This document shows, piece by piece, positions 9,418-17,542 of a stretch of 64,000 nucleotides of DNA. How positions within the stretch are numbered: the stretch's first letter is position 1; every line of letters starts with the position of its first letter. The notes below the pieces were generated by a model. It searched no databases and was not told the DNA's origin. It saw only the letters and a program-made list of their open reading frames with translations. The position numbers were made by a program, and so were the translations under genes. Source of the DNA: Flavobacterium frigidarium DSM 17623 (GTDB taxonomy: Bacteria > Bacteroidota > Bacteroidia > Flavobacteriales > Flavobacteriaceae); assembly GCF_000425505.1 (NCBI RefSeq), contig NZ_AUDO01000008.1:1-64000 (forward strand), given 5' to 3'.

Positions 9418-9488
9418 TGGTCCATGGTGTAATGGTAACACTACTGTTTTTGGTGCAGTCATTCAAGGTTCGAGTCCTTGTGGACCAA
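9418..9488 (+). tRNA. tRNA-Gln (anticodon TTG)
   Basis: A 71-nt cloverleaf: acceptor stem TGGTCCA/TGGACCA with discriminator A9488, a short D-arm with GTGT/ACAC, anticodon stem ACTGT/GCAGT around loop TTTTGGT (anticodon TTG, reading CAA), and T-arm CAAGG-TTCGAGT-CCTTG. The 3' CCA is not encoded, which is usual in this group. It is monocistronic, with its own promoter upstream and a terminator directly behind. Confidence 0.95.
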
Positions 9489-9491
9489 CTT

Positions 9492-9526
9492 AAGTCTCTC
9501 AATTTATTTTGAGAGACTTTTTTTTT
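9492..9526 (+). terminator. Intrinsic terminator of tRNA-Gln
   Basis: A stem of AAGTCTCTCAA with TTGAGAGACTT followed by a T tract, starting four bases after the tRNA. Confidence 0.85.
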
Positions 9527-9539
9527 GGAGTAAATTTTA

Positions 9540-9815
9540 AAGCTCATTTTTAATTTGCTGTAGTTCTGTTTTATCGAATAAATAATTATAGTCATTTGAA
9601 TTTAGTTTCTGGCTTGGAATTTGAGCTTACAATCATTGAGAATTTGGTTGGTATTTGGATTAGAAACCGCCAAAGTTGGAAATATCAAGATAAAATTTGA
9701 CTAACTTGTTTCAATTCATAATCAAAGAATTGTGTGAATGTAAATCAGAAATGAAGGAAAAAACACATTTTATGGGTTTAAAATAGCGTAAGAAATATTT
9801 TAACAGCGGACAAAT
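9540..9815. other. Intergenic stretch without a recognised gene
   Basis: AT-rich DNA between the tRNA terminator and the rimP promoter. The only protein-like trace is a minus-strand run of 29 codons between two stops (about 9627-9537) ending TELQQIKNEL. It has no start codon and could be the worn tail of a lost gene. Nothing else is recognisable. Confidence 0.4.
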
Positions 9816-9846
9816 ATTTCGGTTTATAAAAAAAACACTATATTTG
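9816..9846 (+). promoter_or_regulatory. Promoter of rimP-nusA-infB
   Basis: TATATTTG at 9839-9846 is an exact -7 element. TTTC at 9816-9819, 19 bases upstream, is a near match to the -33 TTTG. The start of rimP lies about 62 bases further on, leaving a leader that contains the hairpin at 9875-9900. Confidence 0.6.
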
Positions 9847-9874
9847 CACCGTTATTTATTAAAATCTAGATAAT

Positions 9875-9900
9875 GAGGGGACTAATTGTCCCCTCTTTTT
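9875..9900 (+). terminator. Terminator-like hairpin in the rimP leader (possible attenuator)
   Basis: A perfect 8-bp GC-rich stem GAGGGGAC (9875-9882) and GTCCCCTC (9888-9895) with loop TAATT is followed by five T residues. It lies between the promoter and the rimP ATG at 9909, so it would stop or slow transcription before the operon. It may also control translation, as it ends 8 bases before the likely start codon. Confidence 0.65.
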
Positions 9901-9908
9901 ATAAAAAT

Positions 9909-10373
9909 ATGACATTTAAAGAAAAAGTAAATAAGTTGTTGATTGAGAGTCTTTCAGAGAAGCCAGAGCTATTTCTGATTGATTTTACTATTACAGATGC
10001 ATTCAAGATTATTGTTGCTATAGATGGAGATAACGGTGTTGCATTGCAAGACTGTATCGATTTAAGTCGTTTAGTCGAAGGTAATTTAGATAGAGAAGAG
10101 CAAGATTTTTCTCTAGAAGTAGCATCAGTAGGTGTAGGATCTCCATTAAAATTGGTTAGACAATACAAGAAAAATGTAGGTAGAACACTGATAGTGAAAA
10201 CGGCTACAGAAAATTTAGAAGCAGAATTAGTAGAAGCTAATGATGATTTTGTAATTTTGTCTTGGAAAGCTAGAGAACCTAAAAAGATTGGTAAGGGAAA
10301 AGAGACTGTTCAAAAACGTCTTGAGATTCCTTACGCAGATATAAAAGAAGCAATTGTTACAGTAACATTTTAA
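9909..10373 (+). CDS. rimP: Ribosome maturation factor RimP
   Basis: A 154-aa small-subunit assembly factor. The N-terminal domain ([11 protein letters not shown] through [18 protein letters not shown]) and the C-terminal part with [11 protein letters not shown] and a basic [11 protein letters not shown] segment match the RimP pattern. The frame is open from an ATG at 9873, but that start would place the hairpin at 9875-9900 inside the coding region and add 12 unrelated residues. The ATG at 9909 gives the expected N-terminus [11 protein letters not shown]. It is first in the conserved rimP-nusA-infB operon, with 13 bases to nusA. Confidence 0.93.
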   Translation: MTFKEKVNKLLIESLSEKPELFLIDFTITDAFKIIVAIDGDNGVALQDCIDLSRLVEGNLDREEQDFSLEVASVGVGSPLKLVRQYKKNVGRTLIVKTATENLEAELVEANDDFVILSWKAREPKKIGKGKETVQKRLEIPYADIKEAIVTVTF

Positions 10374-10386
10374 TTAAAGAATTCGC

Positions 10387-11640
10387 ATGGAAAATTTAGC
10401 ATTAATCGATTCATTCTCAGAGTTTAAAGATGATAAACTTATTGATCGTGTAACGCTTATGGCAATTTTGGAAGATGTATTTAGAAATGCATTGAAGAAA
10501 AAATACGGTTCAGATGATAATTTCGATATCATTATCAATCCTGATAAAGGTGATATGGAGATTTGGAGAAGAAGAGTTATTGTTGCTGACGAAGATTTAG
10601 ATTTTGAAAACGAAGAAATTACTTTAACAGAGGCTAGAAAAATTGAGGCGGATTTTGAAATAGGAGAAGAGGTTTCTGAAGAAGTAAAATTAATAGATTT
10701 AGGAAGAAGAGCGATTTTAGCTTTACGTCAAAACCTAATTTCTAAAATTCACGAGCATGATAATACTAATCTTTATAAGCAATTTAAAGATTTAATAGGT
10801 GATATTTATACTGCCGAAGTACATCATGTGAGACCTAGAGTTGTTATTTTAGTTGACGATGAAGGGAATGAAATTGTTTTACCAAAAGAAAAACAAATAC
10901 CATCAGATTTCTTCCGTAAAGGAGATAATGTGCGTGGAATTATTGAGAGCGTTGAATTAAAAGGAAATAAACCTCAAATTATTATGTCTAGAACTTCTGA
11001 GAAGTTTTTAGAAAAATTGTTTGAGCAAGAAATCCCTGAAGTTTTTGACGGACTTATTATAGTTAAAAATGTAGTAAGAATTCCAGGTGAAAAAGCAAAA
11101 GTAGCTGTAGAAACTTACGACGATAGAATAGATCCTGTAGGTGCTTGTGTAGGTATGAAAGGGTCACGTATTCACGGTATTGTACGTGAATTAGGAAATG
11201 AGAATATTGACGTTATTAATTATACTAGTAATGTACAATTGTTTATTACTAGAGCTTTAAGCCCTGCTAAAATTTCGTCAATCAAAATTGATGAAGAAAC
11301 TAAAAGAGCAGATGTTTTCCTTAAATTGGAAGAAGTGTCTAAAGCGATTGGTAGAGGTGGTCATAATATTAGATTAGCGGGTTTACTTACAGGTTACGAG
11401 CTTGATGTAATTCGTGAAGGTGATGTTGCTGGTGCCACTGCAGATGAAGATGATGTTGAGTTGACAGAGTTTTCAGATGAGATTGAAGAATGGGTTATAG
11501 AAGAATTTGCTAAAATTGGTTTAGATACTGCAAAAAGTATCTTAAAACAAGAGGTAGATGATTTAGTAAGAAGAACTGACCTAGAAGAGGAAACTATTCT
11601 AGATGTAATGAGAATATTGAAGGAAGAATTTGATAGTTAA
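10387..11640 (+). CDS. nusA: Transcription termination/antitermination factor NusA
   Basis: A 417-aa RNA-polymerase-binding factor that modulates pausing, termination and antitermination. The N-terminal domain is followed by an S1 region (GDIYTAEVHHVRPRVVILVD) and two KH domains, the first with GACVGMKGSRIHGIVREL and the second with AIGRGGHNIRLAGLL. The C-terminus after about residue 350 is acidic and short, without the extra AR repeats of enterobacterial NusA. It sits between rimP and infB. In other bacteria this operon is controlled by NusA itself, so NusA could act at the leader hairpin here (inference). Confidence 0.95.
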   Translation: MENLALIDSFSEFKDDKLIDRVTLMAILEDVFRNALKKKYGSDDNFDIIINPDKGDMEIWRRRVIVADEDLDFENEEITLTEARKIEADFEIGEEVSEEVKLIDLGRRAILALRQNLISKIHEHDNTNLYKQFKDLIGDIYTAEVHHVRPRVVILVDDEGNEIVLPKEKQIPSDFFRKGDNVRGIIESVELKGNKPQIIMSRTSEKFLEKLFEQEIPEVFDGLIIVKNVVRIPGEKAKVAVETYDDRIDPVGACVGMKGSRIHGIVRELGNENIDVINYTSNVQLFITRALSPAKISSIKIDEETKRADVFLKLEEVSKAIGRGGHNIRLAGLLTGYELDVIREGDVAGATADEDDVELTEFSDEIEEWVIEEFAKIGLDTAKSILKQEVDDLVRRTDLEEETILDVMRILKEEFDS

Positions 11641-11688
11641 TCTATGCTTCTAACAACACAACGAAAAAGGTAATAATAAAAAGGTTTT

Positions 11689-14640
11689 ATGTCTGAAGAG
11701 AGAATTATTAGAATAAACAAAGTTTTAAGGGAATTGAATATTTCTTTGGAAAGAGCTGTGGATTATCTAAAAGATAAGGGGATTGCTATTGAAGCAAATC
11801 CAAACACAAAAATTTCTAATGATGTATACAATGTTCTATGCGGTCAATTTGCAGGTGACAGAGGGAAAAAGGAAGCTTCTAAGGAAGTAGGTGAAGAAAA
11901 GAGAAAGGAAAAAGAAGCATTGCGTGTTGAGCGAGAAAAAGAAATAGAGGATAAACGCAAGCAAGATGATGAAATATTGAGGCAACAACAAGAGGTGATC
12001 AAAGCGAGAGCTACGGTGACAGGTCCTGTTCAAGTTGGTAAAATTGATTTGAATCCTAAAAAAGCTTCTCCATCTAAAGCAACTGCTGAAAAAGCTACAG
12101 AGGCACCTAAACCAGCTGTTCCCGCTGAAACTCCAGCTCCTAAGACGCCAGCTCAGGAAAAACTTGTTTCTGATAAAAAAGAAATAAAGCCTGCTGTTGA
12201 TGTTAAAGAAGCTAAGAAGGATGACAAGCCAGAGGCTGCTAAAGTTGCTCCAGTAAAAGAAGCGACCAAGAGTGCTGCTGCTGAAACAGTAGCTGTGTCA
12301 AAAACTGATGCCGCTCCAAAAGCTGAGGCTGCTCCTAAAGCAACAACCTCTGAAAAAACGGATGCTGCGCCTAAGGCAGAAGGTACTCCTGCAGAAGAAG
12401 CTATTGCAACGCAATATCAAAAACTATCAGGTACTAAACTAACGGGTCAAACAATTGACTTGTCTCAGTTTAATAAACCTAAGAAGAAAAAAGAAGAACC
12501 AAAAATAACTCCAAACAAGCCTGGTGCTGCTGGAGCGAATAGCGCTAATAAAAATAAAAGAAAAAGGATTGCTCCTAAACCGGGTACACCAAGACCTCCA
12601 GGAGTTCCGGGAGCGCCAAATCCTAATAAAATAACTCCTAACACTGGTGGTGGTGGATACAATGCAAACAGAAGTTCAAGACCTGGATTCGTAAAAGGAA
12701 ACAGACCTGCTATTGTTGCAAAAGTAGAGCCTACAGAAGAAGAGGTTAAAAACCAAATTCGTGAGACATTAGAAAAACTACAAGGTAAAAAAGGTGGTAA
12801 ATCTAAAGCGGCGAAATATAGAAGAGACAAAAGAGATACGCACCGTCAAAAATCTGATGAGGAGCAAAGAGCTATTGACGAAGGAAGTAAAACTATTAAG
12901 GTTACTGAGTTTGTTACTGTAGGTGAAATTGCTATCATGATGGATGTACCAATTACTAAAGTTATTGGAACTTGTATGTCACTTGGAATCATGGTTACGA
13001 TGAACCAGCGTTTAGATGCTGAAACATTGACTATCGTTGCTGACGAATTCGGTTATGAAGTTGAATTCATTACTGTAGATATTGAAGAAGCAATTGCAGT
13101 TGTAGAAGATAAAGAAGAAGACTTAGTTTTCAGAGCGCCAATTGTAACTGTAATGGGTCACGTCGATCACGGTAAAACATCGTTACTAGATTACATTCGT
13201 AAAGAAAATGTTATTGCAGGAGAATCTGGAGGAATTACACAGCATATTGGTGCCTACGGAGTAACATTAGATAACGGTCAAAAAATTGCGTTCCTTGATA
13301 CACCTGGTCACGAAGCCTTTACGGCAATGCGTGCTCGTGGAGCTCAAGTTACCGATATTGCGATTATTGTAATTGCTGCAGATGATGATATCATGCCACA
13401 GACTAAAGAGGCAATTAGCCATGCGCAAGCAGCAGGTGTGCCAATTATCTTTGCTATTAATAAGGTAGATAAGCCAAATGCAAATCCTGAGAAAATTAAA
13501 GAGAGATTAGCAAGTATGAATTTACTTGTAGAAGACTGGGGTGGAAAATTCCAATCTCATGATATCTCTGCTAAAATTGGTACAGGAGTTAAAGAATTAT
13601 TAGAAAAAGTGTTGCTTGAAGCTGAAGTTTTAGATCTAAAATCTAATCCAGATAAAGCAGCTCAAGGGACTGTTGTTGAGGCTTTCCTTGATAAAGGTAA
13701 AGGATACGTATCTACAATCTTAGTACAGCATGGTACTTTAAAAATTGGAGATTATATGCTTGCTGGTAAACACCACGGTAAGATCAAAGCAATGCATGAT
13801 GAAAGAGGAAATTCTGTTGAGCAAGCAGGTCCTTCTACACCAGTATCTGTTTTAGGTCTTGATGGAGCAGCAACTGCAGGTGATAAGTTCAATATCTTTG
13901 AAGACGAAAAAGAAGCAAAACAAATTGCTGCTAAACGTTCTCAATTGATGCGTGAGCAATCAGTACGTACACAACGTCATATTACACTTGATGAAATTGG
14001 CCGTCGTATCGCTCTTGGTCAATTTAAGGAATTGAATGTGATTCTTAAAGGAGATGTTGATGGTTCAGTAGAAGCATTATCTGATTCGTTCTCTAAATTA
14101 TCAACTGAAGAAATCCAAATCAATATTATTCATAAAGGTGTTGGAGCGATTACTGAAACTGACGTTATGTTGGCTTCTGCTTCGGATGCAATCATTATCG
14201 GATTTAATGTTCGTCCTGCAGGAAATGCGAGACAATTAGCTGATAAGGAAGAAATCGATATCCGTTACTACTCTATTATCTACGCAGCAATCGATGACTT
14301 GAAAGATGCAATGGAAGGAATGTTAGCTCCTGAAATGAAAGAAGAAATTCTGGGTACTGCTGAAATTAGAGAAATATTTAAAATCTCTAAAGTTGGATCA
14401 ATTGCAGGTTGTATGGTTATGGACGGTAAAATTACTCGTAATGCCAAAATCAGAGTTATTAGAGACGGTGTTGTAGTTCACGGTGGTGAATTAGTAGCGT
14501 TGAAACGTTTCAAAGACGATGTGAAAGAAGTTGCAAAAGGGTACGATTGTGGTATTCAAATTAAAGGATACAATGATATTGAAGAAAGAGATGTTATTGA
14601 ATCATACCATGAGGTAGCTATTAAAAAGAAATTGAAATAA
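11689..14640 (+). CDS. infB: Translation initiation factor IF-2
   Basis: A 983-aa GTPase that brings initiator tRNA to the 30S subunit. Residues 1-60 form the IF2-N region. A long low-complexity linker rich in Ala, Lys, Pro and Glu runs to about residue 390 and makes the protein longer than the E. coli factor. The GTPase domain carries GHVDHGKT at 490-497, DTPGHEAF and NKVDK, followed by the usual C-terminal domains II to IV. It is the third gene of the operon, 48 bases after nusA, and ends at a clear terminator. Confidence 0.96.
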   Translation: MSEERIIRINKVLRELNISLERAVDYLKDKGIAIEANPNTKISNDVYNVLCGQFAGDRGKKEASKEVGEEKRKEKEALRVEREKEIEDKRKQDDEILRQQQEVIKARATVTGPVQVGKIDLNPKKASPSKATAEKATEAPKPAVPAETPAPKTPAQEKLVSDKKEIKPAVDVKEAKKDDKPEAAKVAPVKEATKSAAAETVAVSKTDAAPKAEAAPKATTSEKTDAAPKAEGTPAEEAIATQYQKLSGTKLTGQTIDLSQFNKPKKKKEEPKITPNKPGAAGANSANKNKRKRIAPKPGTPRPPGVPGAPNPNKITPNTGGGGYNANRSSRPGFVKGNRPAIVAKVEPTEEEVKNQIRETLEKLQGKKGGKSKAAKYRRDKRDTHRQKSDEEQRAIDEGSKTIKVTEFVTVGEIAIMMDVPITKVIGTCMSLGIMVTMNQRLDAETLTIVADEFGYEVEFITVDIEEAIAVVEDKEEDLVFRAPIVTVMGHVDHGKTSLLDYIRKENVIAGESGGITQHIGAYGVTLDNGQKIAFLDTPGHEAFTAMRARGAQVTDIAIIVIAADDDIMPQTKEAISHAQAAGVPIIFAINKVDKPNANPEKIKERLASMNLLVEDWGGKFQSHDISAKIGTGVKELLEKVLLEAEVLDLKSNPDKAAQGTVVEAFLDKGKGYVSTILVQHGTLKIGDYMLAGKHHGKIKAMHDERGNSVEQAGPSTPVSVLGLDGAATAGDKFNIFEDEKEAKQIAAKRSQLMREQSVRTQRHITLDEIGRRIALGQFKELNVILKGDVDGSVEALSDSFSKLSTEEIQINIIHKGVGAITETDVMLASASDAIIIGFNVRPAGNARQLADKEEIDIRYYSIIYAAIDDLKDAMEGMLAPEMKEEILGTAEIREIFKISKVGSIAGCMVMDGKITRNAKIRVIRDGVVVHGGELVALKRFKDDVKEVAKGYDCGIQIKGYNDIEERDVIESYHEVAIKKKLK

Positions 14641-14662
14641 AATTCAGTTCCAATATATTTTA

Positions 14663-14690
14663 AAATCCCGATTCGTCGGGATTTTTTTTT
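14663..14690 (+). terminator. Intrinsic terminator of the rimP-nusA-infB operon
   Basis: AAATCCCGA and TCGGGATTT around a TTCG tetraloop-like turn, followed by a run of T residues, 22 bases after the infB stop. Confidence 0.88.
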
Positions 14691-15420
14691 GTTTAAAAAT
14701 GTTTTTGGATGTGATAATATATATCTTTTACAGCATGTCTCTAGCGAAGTAAAATCGTGTTTTTAGTAGAGTGTTGTAGGCTTGTAGATTTTGAAATATA
14801 ATTTGTAGTTTAAAACGATATTAAGGCAACTTATAACCGATTTTCAATAGCGTTTTGCGTATTTGACAACTATATGTGTTATGAATATTTTAAGTGCTAA
14901 TATGGGGAGATTTTAGGTTGGTGTTTTTGATTAGTCATCATGTGACAGTGTGTGTGATTTAGCTTGAAATTCTATCTATTATTAGCAATGTTATTTTGGT
15001 CTAAAAAAAAGTAGTGTATCCTTCCAATTTAGTAAGTTGTTCCAATGTATCTTTACAATAATCTAGTAGATTTTAGTGAATTCTGTTGTAAAAATCAACT
15101 CTATTAATTAGCCTGTGTTTTACTAAAAATTATACTTCTTATAATGATAGCTTGCTTGAAATTTGGTGCTCTTGGATTTAATGCATTAGTTAATGTAAGA
15201 AGTGTCGTGATATGATTTCTTAATGTGTGGCATGCATTAATCTTAAATTCTTGGTTGATCTAAGTTATTATTTGTGACTAGTGAAAAAGTCTTGATTTAT
15301 TGAGGTAAATTTTTTTTTTGATTTTGTTAGAAAAGGAATTGGCTCTAATATTATTGCTAGTTTAAGTCACTAAAAGTGATTAACACTTTTAATTTGAAAG
15401 TAGTTGGTGGCTAGTAGGAA
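14691..15420. other. 730-base non-coding stretch
   Basis: No open frame above about 60 codons, no tRNA and no repeat array. There is an 11-T run near 15309, three TTGTAG hexamers (14774, 14782, 14803), and a 9-bp inverted repeat TTAATGCAT/ATGCATTAA with a wide loop near 15176-15241. No function can be assigned. It leads into the structured element at 15429. Confidence 0.5.
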
Positions 15421-15428
15421 GTGGGTGA

Positions 15429-15495
15429 GGGATAGTAATGGAAAGCCCACAGCCTGACGAAGGAAGGGCGCGGACTTGTATTGAATAGCCCGACC
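15429..15495 (+). ncRNA. Structured RNA-like intergenic element, possible Flavo-1-type
   Basis: A GC-rich island in AT-rich DNA. An outer pairing of GGG (15429-15431) with CCC (15489-15491) and an inner stem GCCC (15445-15448) with GGGC (15466-15469) enclose purine-rich internal strands ATAGTAATGGAAA and GCGGACTTGTATTGAATA. The same arrangement, with GCGG- and AGC-containing internal strands, occurs on the minus strand at 28606-28683. Elements of this look are common between genes in flavobacterial genomes, and the Rfam Flavo-1 family is a candidate identity, but the match was made from memory. Confidence 0.5.
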
Positions 15496-15525
15496 GGAGT
15501 TTACGGAGGGCACCTCTAATAAGTA

Positions 15526-15557
15526 AAAGAGCCACTTCTGGACTGAAGTGGCTCTTT
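15526..15557 (-). terminator. Strong bidirectional terminator
   Basis: A perfect 13-bp stem AAAGAGCCACTTC/GAAGTGGCTCTTT with loop TGGACT, flanked by A and T tracts. On the minus strand it lies 20 bases after the SPOR gene stop. On the plus strand it would end any transcript through the element at 15429. Confidence 0.88.
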
Positions 15558-15577
15558 GTGTGTTTAAAAATGCGAGA

Positions 15578-15967
15578 TTATTTTTGCGGTTTGATTAAAA
15601 AAGCATTTGAATATGATTTTCTTAATTCTACTAAATTTCGTTCTGCTTCAATCCTTGTTCTAAAATTTCCTATCCACACTTTATAATTTGGAGTATTAAA
15701 AACGATAGTTCCGTCTAGTTCTCTAAATTGTTGTTTACAAATATATAATTCGCTTTTTGCTTTCTCACTATCTCCACTAAATATTTGTATTTTATATCTT
15801 TCATTGACAGTTGCTGAGCTACTAATTTTTCTTCTTTCGCTTAGCAGTTGCTGGAACTTAGCATCTTGTCTTACGTTAAGATTTTGGTCCTGAGCCATTA
15901 AAGAATTCGCCGTTAGACAAATTAGAAAAGTTAAAAATAGGCCTTGTTTTATCGATCTGTTTCTCAT
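15578..15967 (-). CDS. Exported SPOR-domain protein
   Basis: A 129-aa protein with an N-terminal signal peptide (LFLTFLICLTANSLMAQ) and a C-terminal SPOR domain, from about YKIQIFSGDSEKAKSELY to the end, with the closing VWIGNFRTRIEAERNL segment. SPOR domains bind peptidoglycan stripped of stem peptides, so a role at the cell wall or division site is likely. The frame can be extended upstream to a TTG at 15988, but the ATG at 15967-15965 gives a normal signal peptide and is preferred. It is a single gene, divergent from the act operon. Confidence 0.85.
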   Translation of the reverse strand: MRNRSIKQGLFLTFLICLTANSLMAQDQNLNVRQDAKFQQLLSERRKISSSATVNERYKIQIFSGDSEKAKSELYICKQQFRELDGTIVFNTPNYKVWIGNFRTRIEAERNLVELRKSYSNAFLIKPQK

Positions 15968-16068
15968 AACATGATGGTTTTTAAGCAAAAGTACTATTTA
16001 ATTGAAGAACGTAAAAGCAATTTATTATTTAGAATTAATATAAATTGAATTTAAGACTATTTTAAGGT

Positions 16069-16098
16069 TTTGAGAATAGTTCATAAGTCGTATTTTTG
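16069..16098 (+). promoter_or_regulatory. Promoter of the act-cox operon
   Basis: TTTG at 16069-16072, 18 bases, then TATTTTTG at 16091-16098: a full Bacteroidota promoter match. It leaves a leader of about 80 bases before actA. Confidence 0.75.
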
Positions 16099-16184
16099 TC
16101 GAAGTTTAAAATAAAGGGACGTTCTGTTTGCGAATTTTTAGATAGAAAACTGTTTCAATTTTTAGTAGATAATCATTATATTTT

Positions 16185-17510
16185 ATGAAAAAGGTGGGTA
16201 ACCATAATTCGATCTCAAGGAAACTACTGTTAGGTGTTACATTAATGCTTGCAATTTCCTTTACTTCATTTGCACAAGATGCTGCTCCTGCAGCTGCAAC
16301 TGAGGCTCCTGCAGCTGCACAAGGCGCTGATCCTGTAAAAGGAAAAGAGCTTTTTAATTCAAACTGTGCTGCGTGTCATAAGTTGGATGCTAAGGCGACT
16401 GGACCTGCTCTAAGGGGAGTGGCGGGAAGACATGATAAAGCTTGGCTTTATAAATGGATTCATAATAGTTCTGCGTTAATAAAATCAGGAGACGCTGCTG
16501 CTGTCAAAATTTATGAGGAATACAATAAGTCTGTAATGACTGCTTTTCCTCAATTGTCAGAAGGAGATATTGATAATATCATTGCGTATACTTCTGAAGA
16601 GAAAGCTGCTGCTCCAGCTGCTGTCCCTGGACAAGCTGCTGCTGGTGCTTCTAATGGAGATGATAGTGGAGTTTCAAATAATATTATATTGGGTGCTTTG
16701 GCGCTTGTGATGTTGATGTTAGTTGTTATGTTGTTTTTAGTGAATAGTGTATTGACTAAGGTTGCAAAAGTAAACGGTATTCAGGTTGCTCCCAAAACGC
16801 CAACAACTCCAATTTGGAAAGCATTTGCAAAGAATCAATTCTTAGTATTAGTAACTGCAATTTTCTTGTTGTTAGCTAGTGCGTATTTTGTATACGGTTT
16901 CTTGATGCAGGTAGGTGTGGATCAAAATTACGAGCCAATACAGCCAATTCATTATTCTCACAAGATTCACGCTGGTGATAATGAGATTAATTGTAAGTAT
17001 TGTCACTCTGCTGCTAGAGTTAGTAAAAATGCAGGTATACCTTCATTAAATGTTTGTATGAACTGTCATAAAAATATTGCGGAAGTTGCTGAGACAACTG
17101 CTACTCCTGAGTACAGCAAAGCATTCTATGATGAGCAAATTCAAAAGTTATATACTGCAGTAGGTTGGGATAAAGCTACACAGTCTTACACTGGGAAAAC
17201 ACAACCTGTAAAATGGGTTCGTATACATAATTTGCCTGACTTTGTGTATTTCAATCACTCACAACACGTAACTGTTGCTGGAATTGAATGTCAAACTTGT
17301 CACGGTCCAGTTGAAACGTACGAAATTCAAAAACAGTTTGCTCCATTAACAATGGGGTGGTGTATTAATTGCCACAGAAAAACTGAAGTAAAAATGGAAG
17401 GAAACGACTATTATACTAAAATTCATGAAGAGCTTTCTAAGAAATACGGTGTAGACAAATTGACTGCAGCGCAAATGGGAGGTTTAGAATGTGGTAAATG
17501 CCACTATTAA
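16185..17510 (+). CDS. actA: Alternative complex III subunit ActA, multiheme cytochrome c
   Basis: A 441-aa membrane-anchored cytochrome that takes electrons from the quinol-oxidising core of alternative complex III and passes them towards the oxidase. It has a signal peptide ending near AISFTSFAQ and six CxxCH heme sites: residues 61, 270, 291, 369, 393 and 436. The first lies in an N-terminal class-I-like cytochrome domain (about 48-140). It is separated by an Ala-rich linker and two transmembrane segments (about 165-190 and 218-244) from the five-heme C-terminal domain. It is first of the eight-gene actABCDEF-coxBA operon, 32 bases before actB. Confidence 0.93.
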   Translation: MKKVGNHNSISRKLLLGVTLMLAISFTSFAQDAAPAAATEAPAAAQGADPVKGKELFNSNCAACHKLDAKATGPALRGVAGRHDKAWLYKWIHNSSALIKSGDAAAVKIYEEYNKSVMTAFPQLSEGDIDNIIAYTSEEKAAAPAAVPGQAAAGASNGDDSGVSNNIILGALALVMLMLVVMLFLVNSVLTKVAKVNGIQVAPKTPTTPIWKAFAKNQFLVLVTAIFLLLASAYFVYGFLMQVGVDQNYEPIQPIHYSHKIHAGDNEINCKYCHSAARVSKNAGIPSLNVCMNCHKNIAEVAETTATPEYSKAFYDEQIQKLYTAVGWDKATQSYTGKTQPVKWVRIHNLPDFVYFNHSQHVTVAGIECQTCHGPVETYEIQKQFAPLTMGWCINCHRKTEVKMEGNDYYTKIHEELSKKYGVDKLTAAQMGGLECGKCHY

Positions 17511-17542
17511 TCAAATTATTAAGATTTTAATATTTATATACA

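Noticed and set aside
9227..9595. A 122-codon minus-strand frame
   Set aside because: It runs through tRNA-Gln and its terminator in antisense and shows no protein-like pattern; it is a chance frame.
9537..9627. A 29-codon minus-strand remnant beside the tRNA, considered as the tail of an integrated element
   Set aside because: No integrase motif, no repeat of the tRNA 3' end and no start codon; too short to name.
12465..12830. A 121-codon minus-strand frame inside infB
   Set aside because: It is the reverse of the Pro/Gly/Lys-rich linker of IF-2 and gives a Leu/Pro-rich pseudo-protein; a shadow frame.
14774..14810. Three TTGTAG hexamers, looked at as a possible repeat array or CRISPR leader
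   Set aside because: The spacing is irregular (8 and 21 bases), there are no longer repeats and no cas genes nearby.
15176..15241. Inverted repeat TTAATGCAT/ATGCATTAA
   Set aside because: The loop is about 45 bases and the arms are AT-rich; too weak to call a structure.
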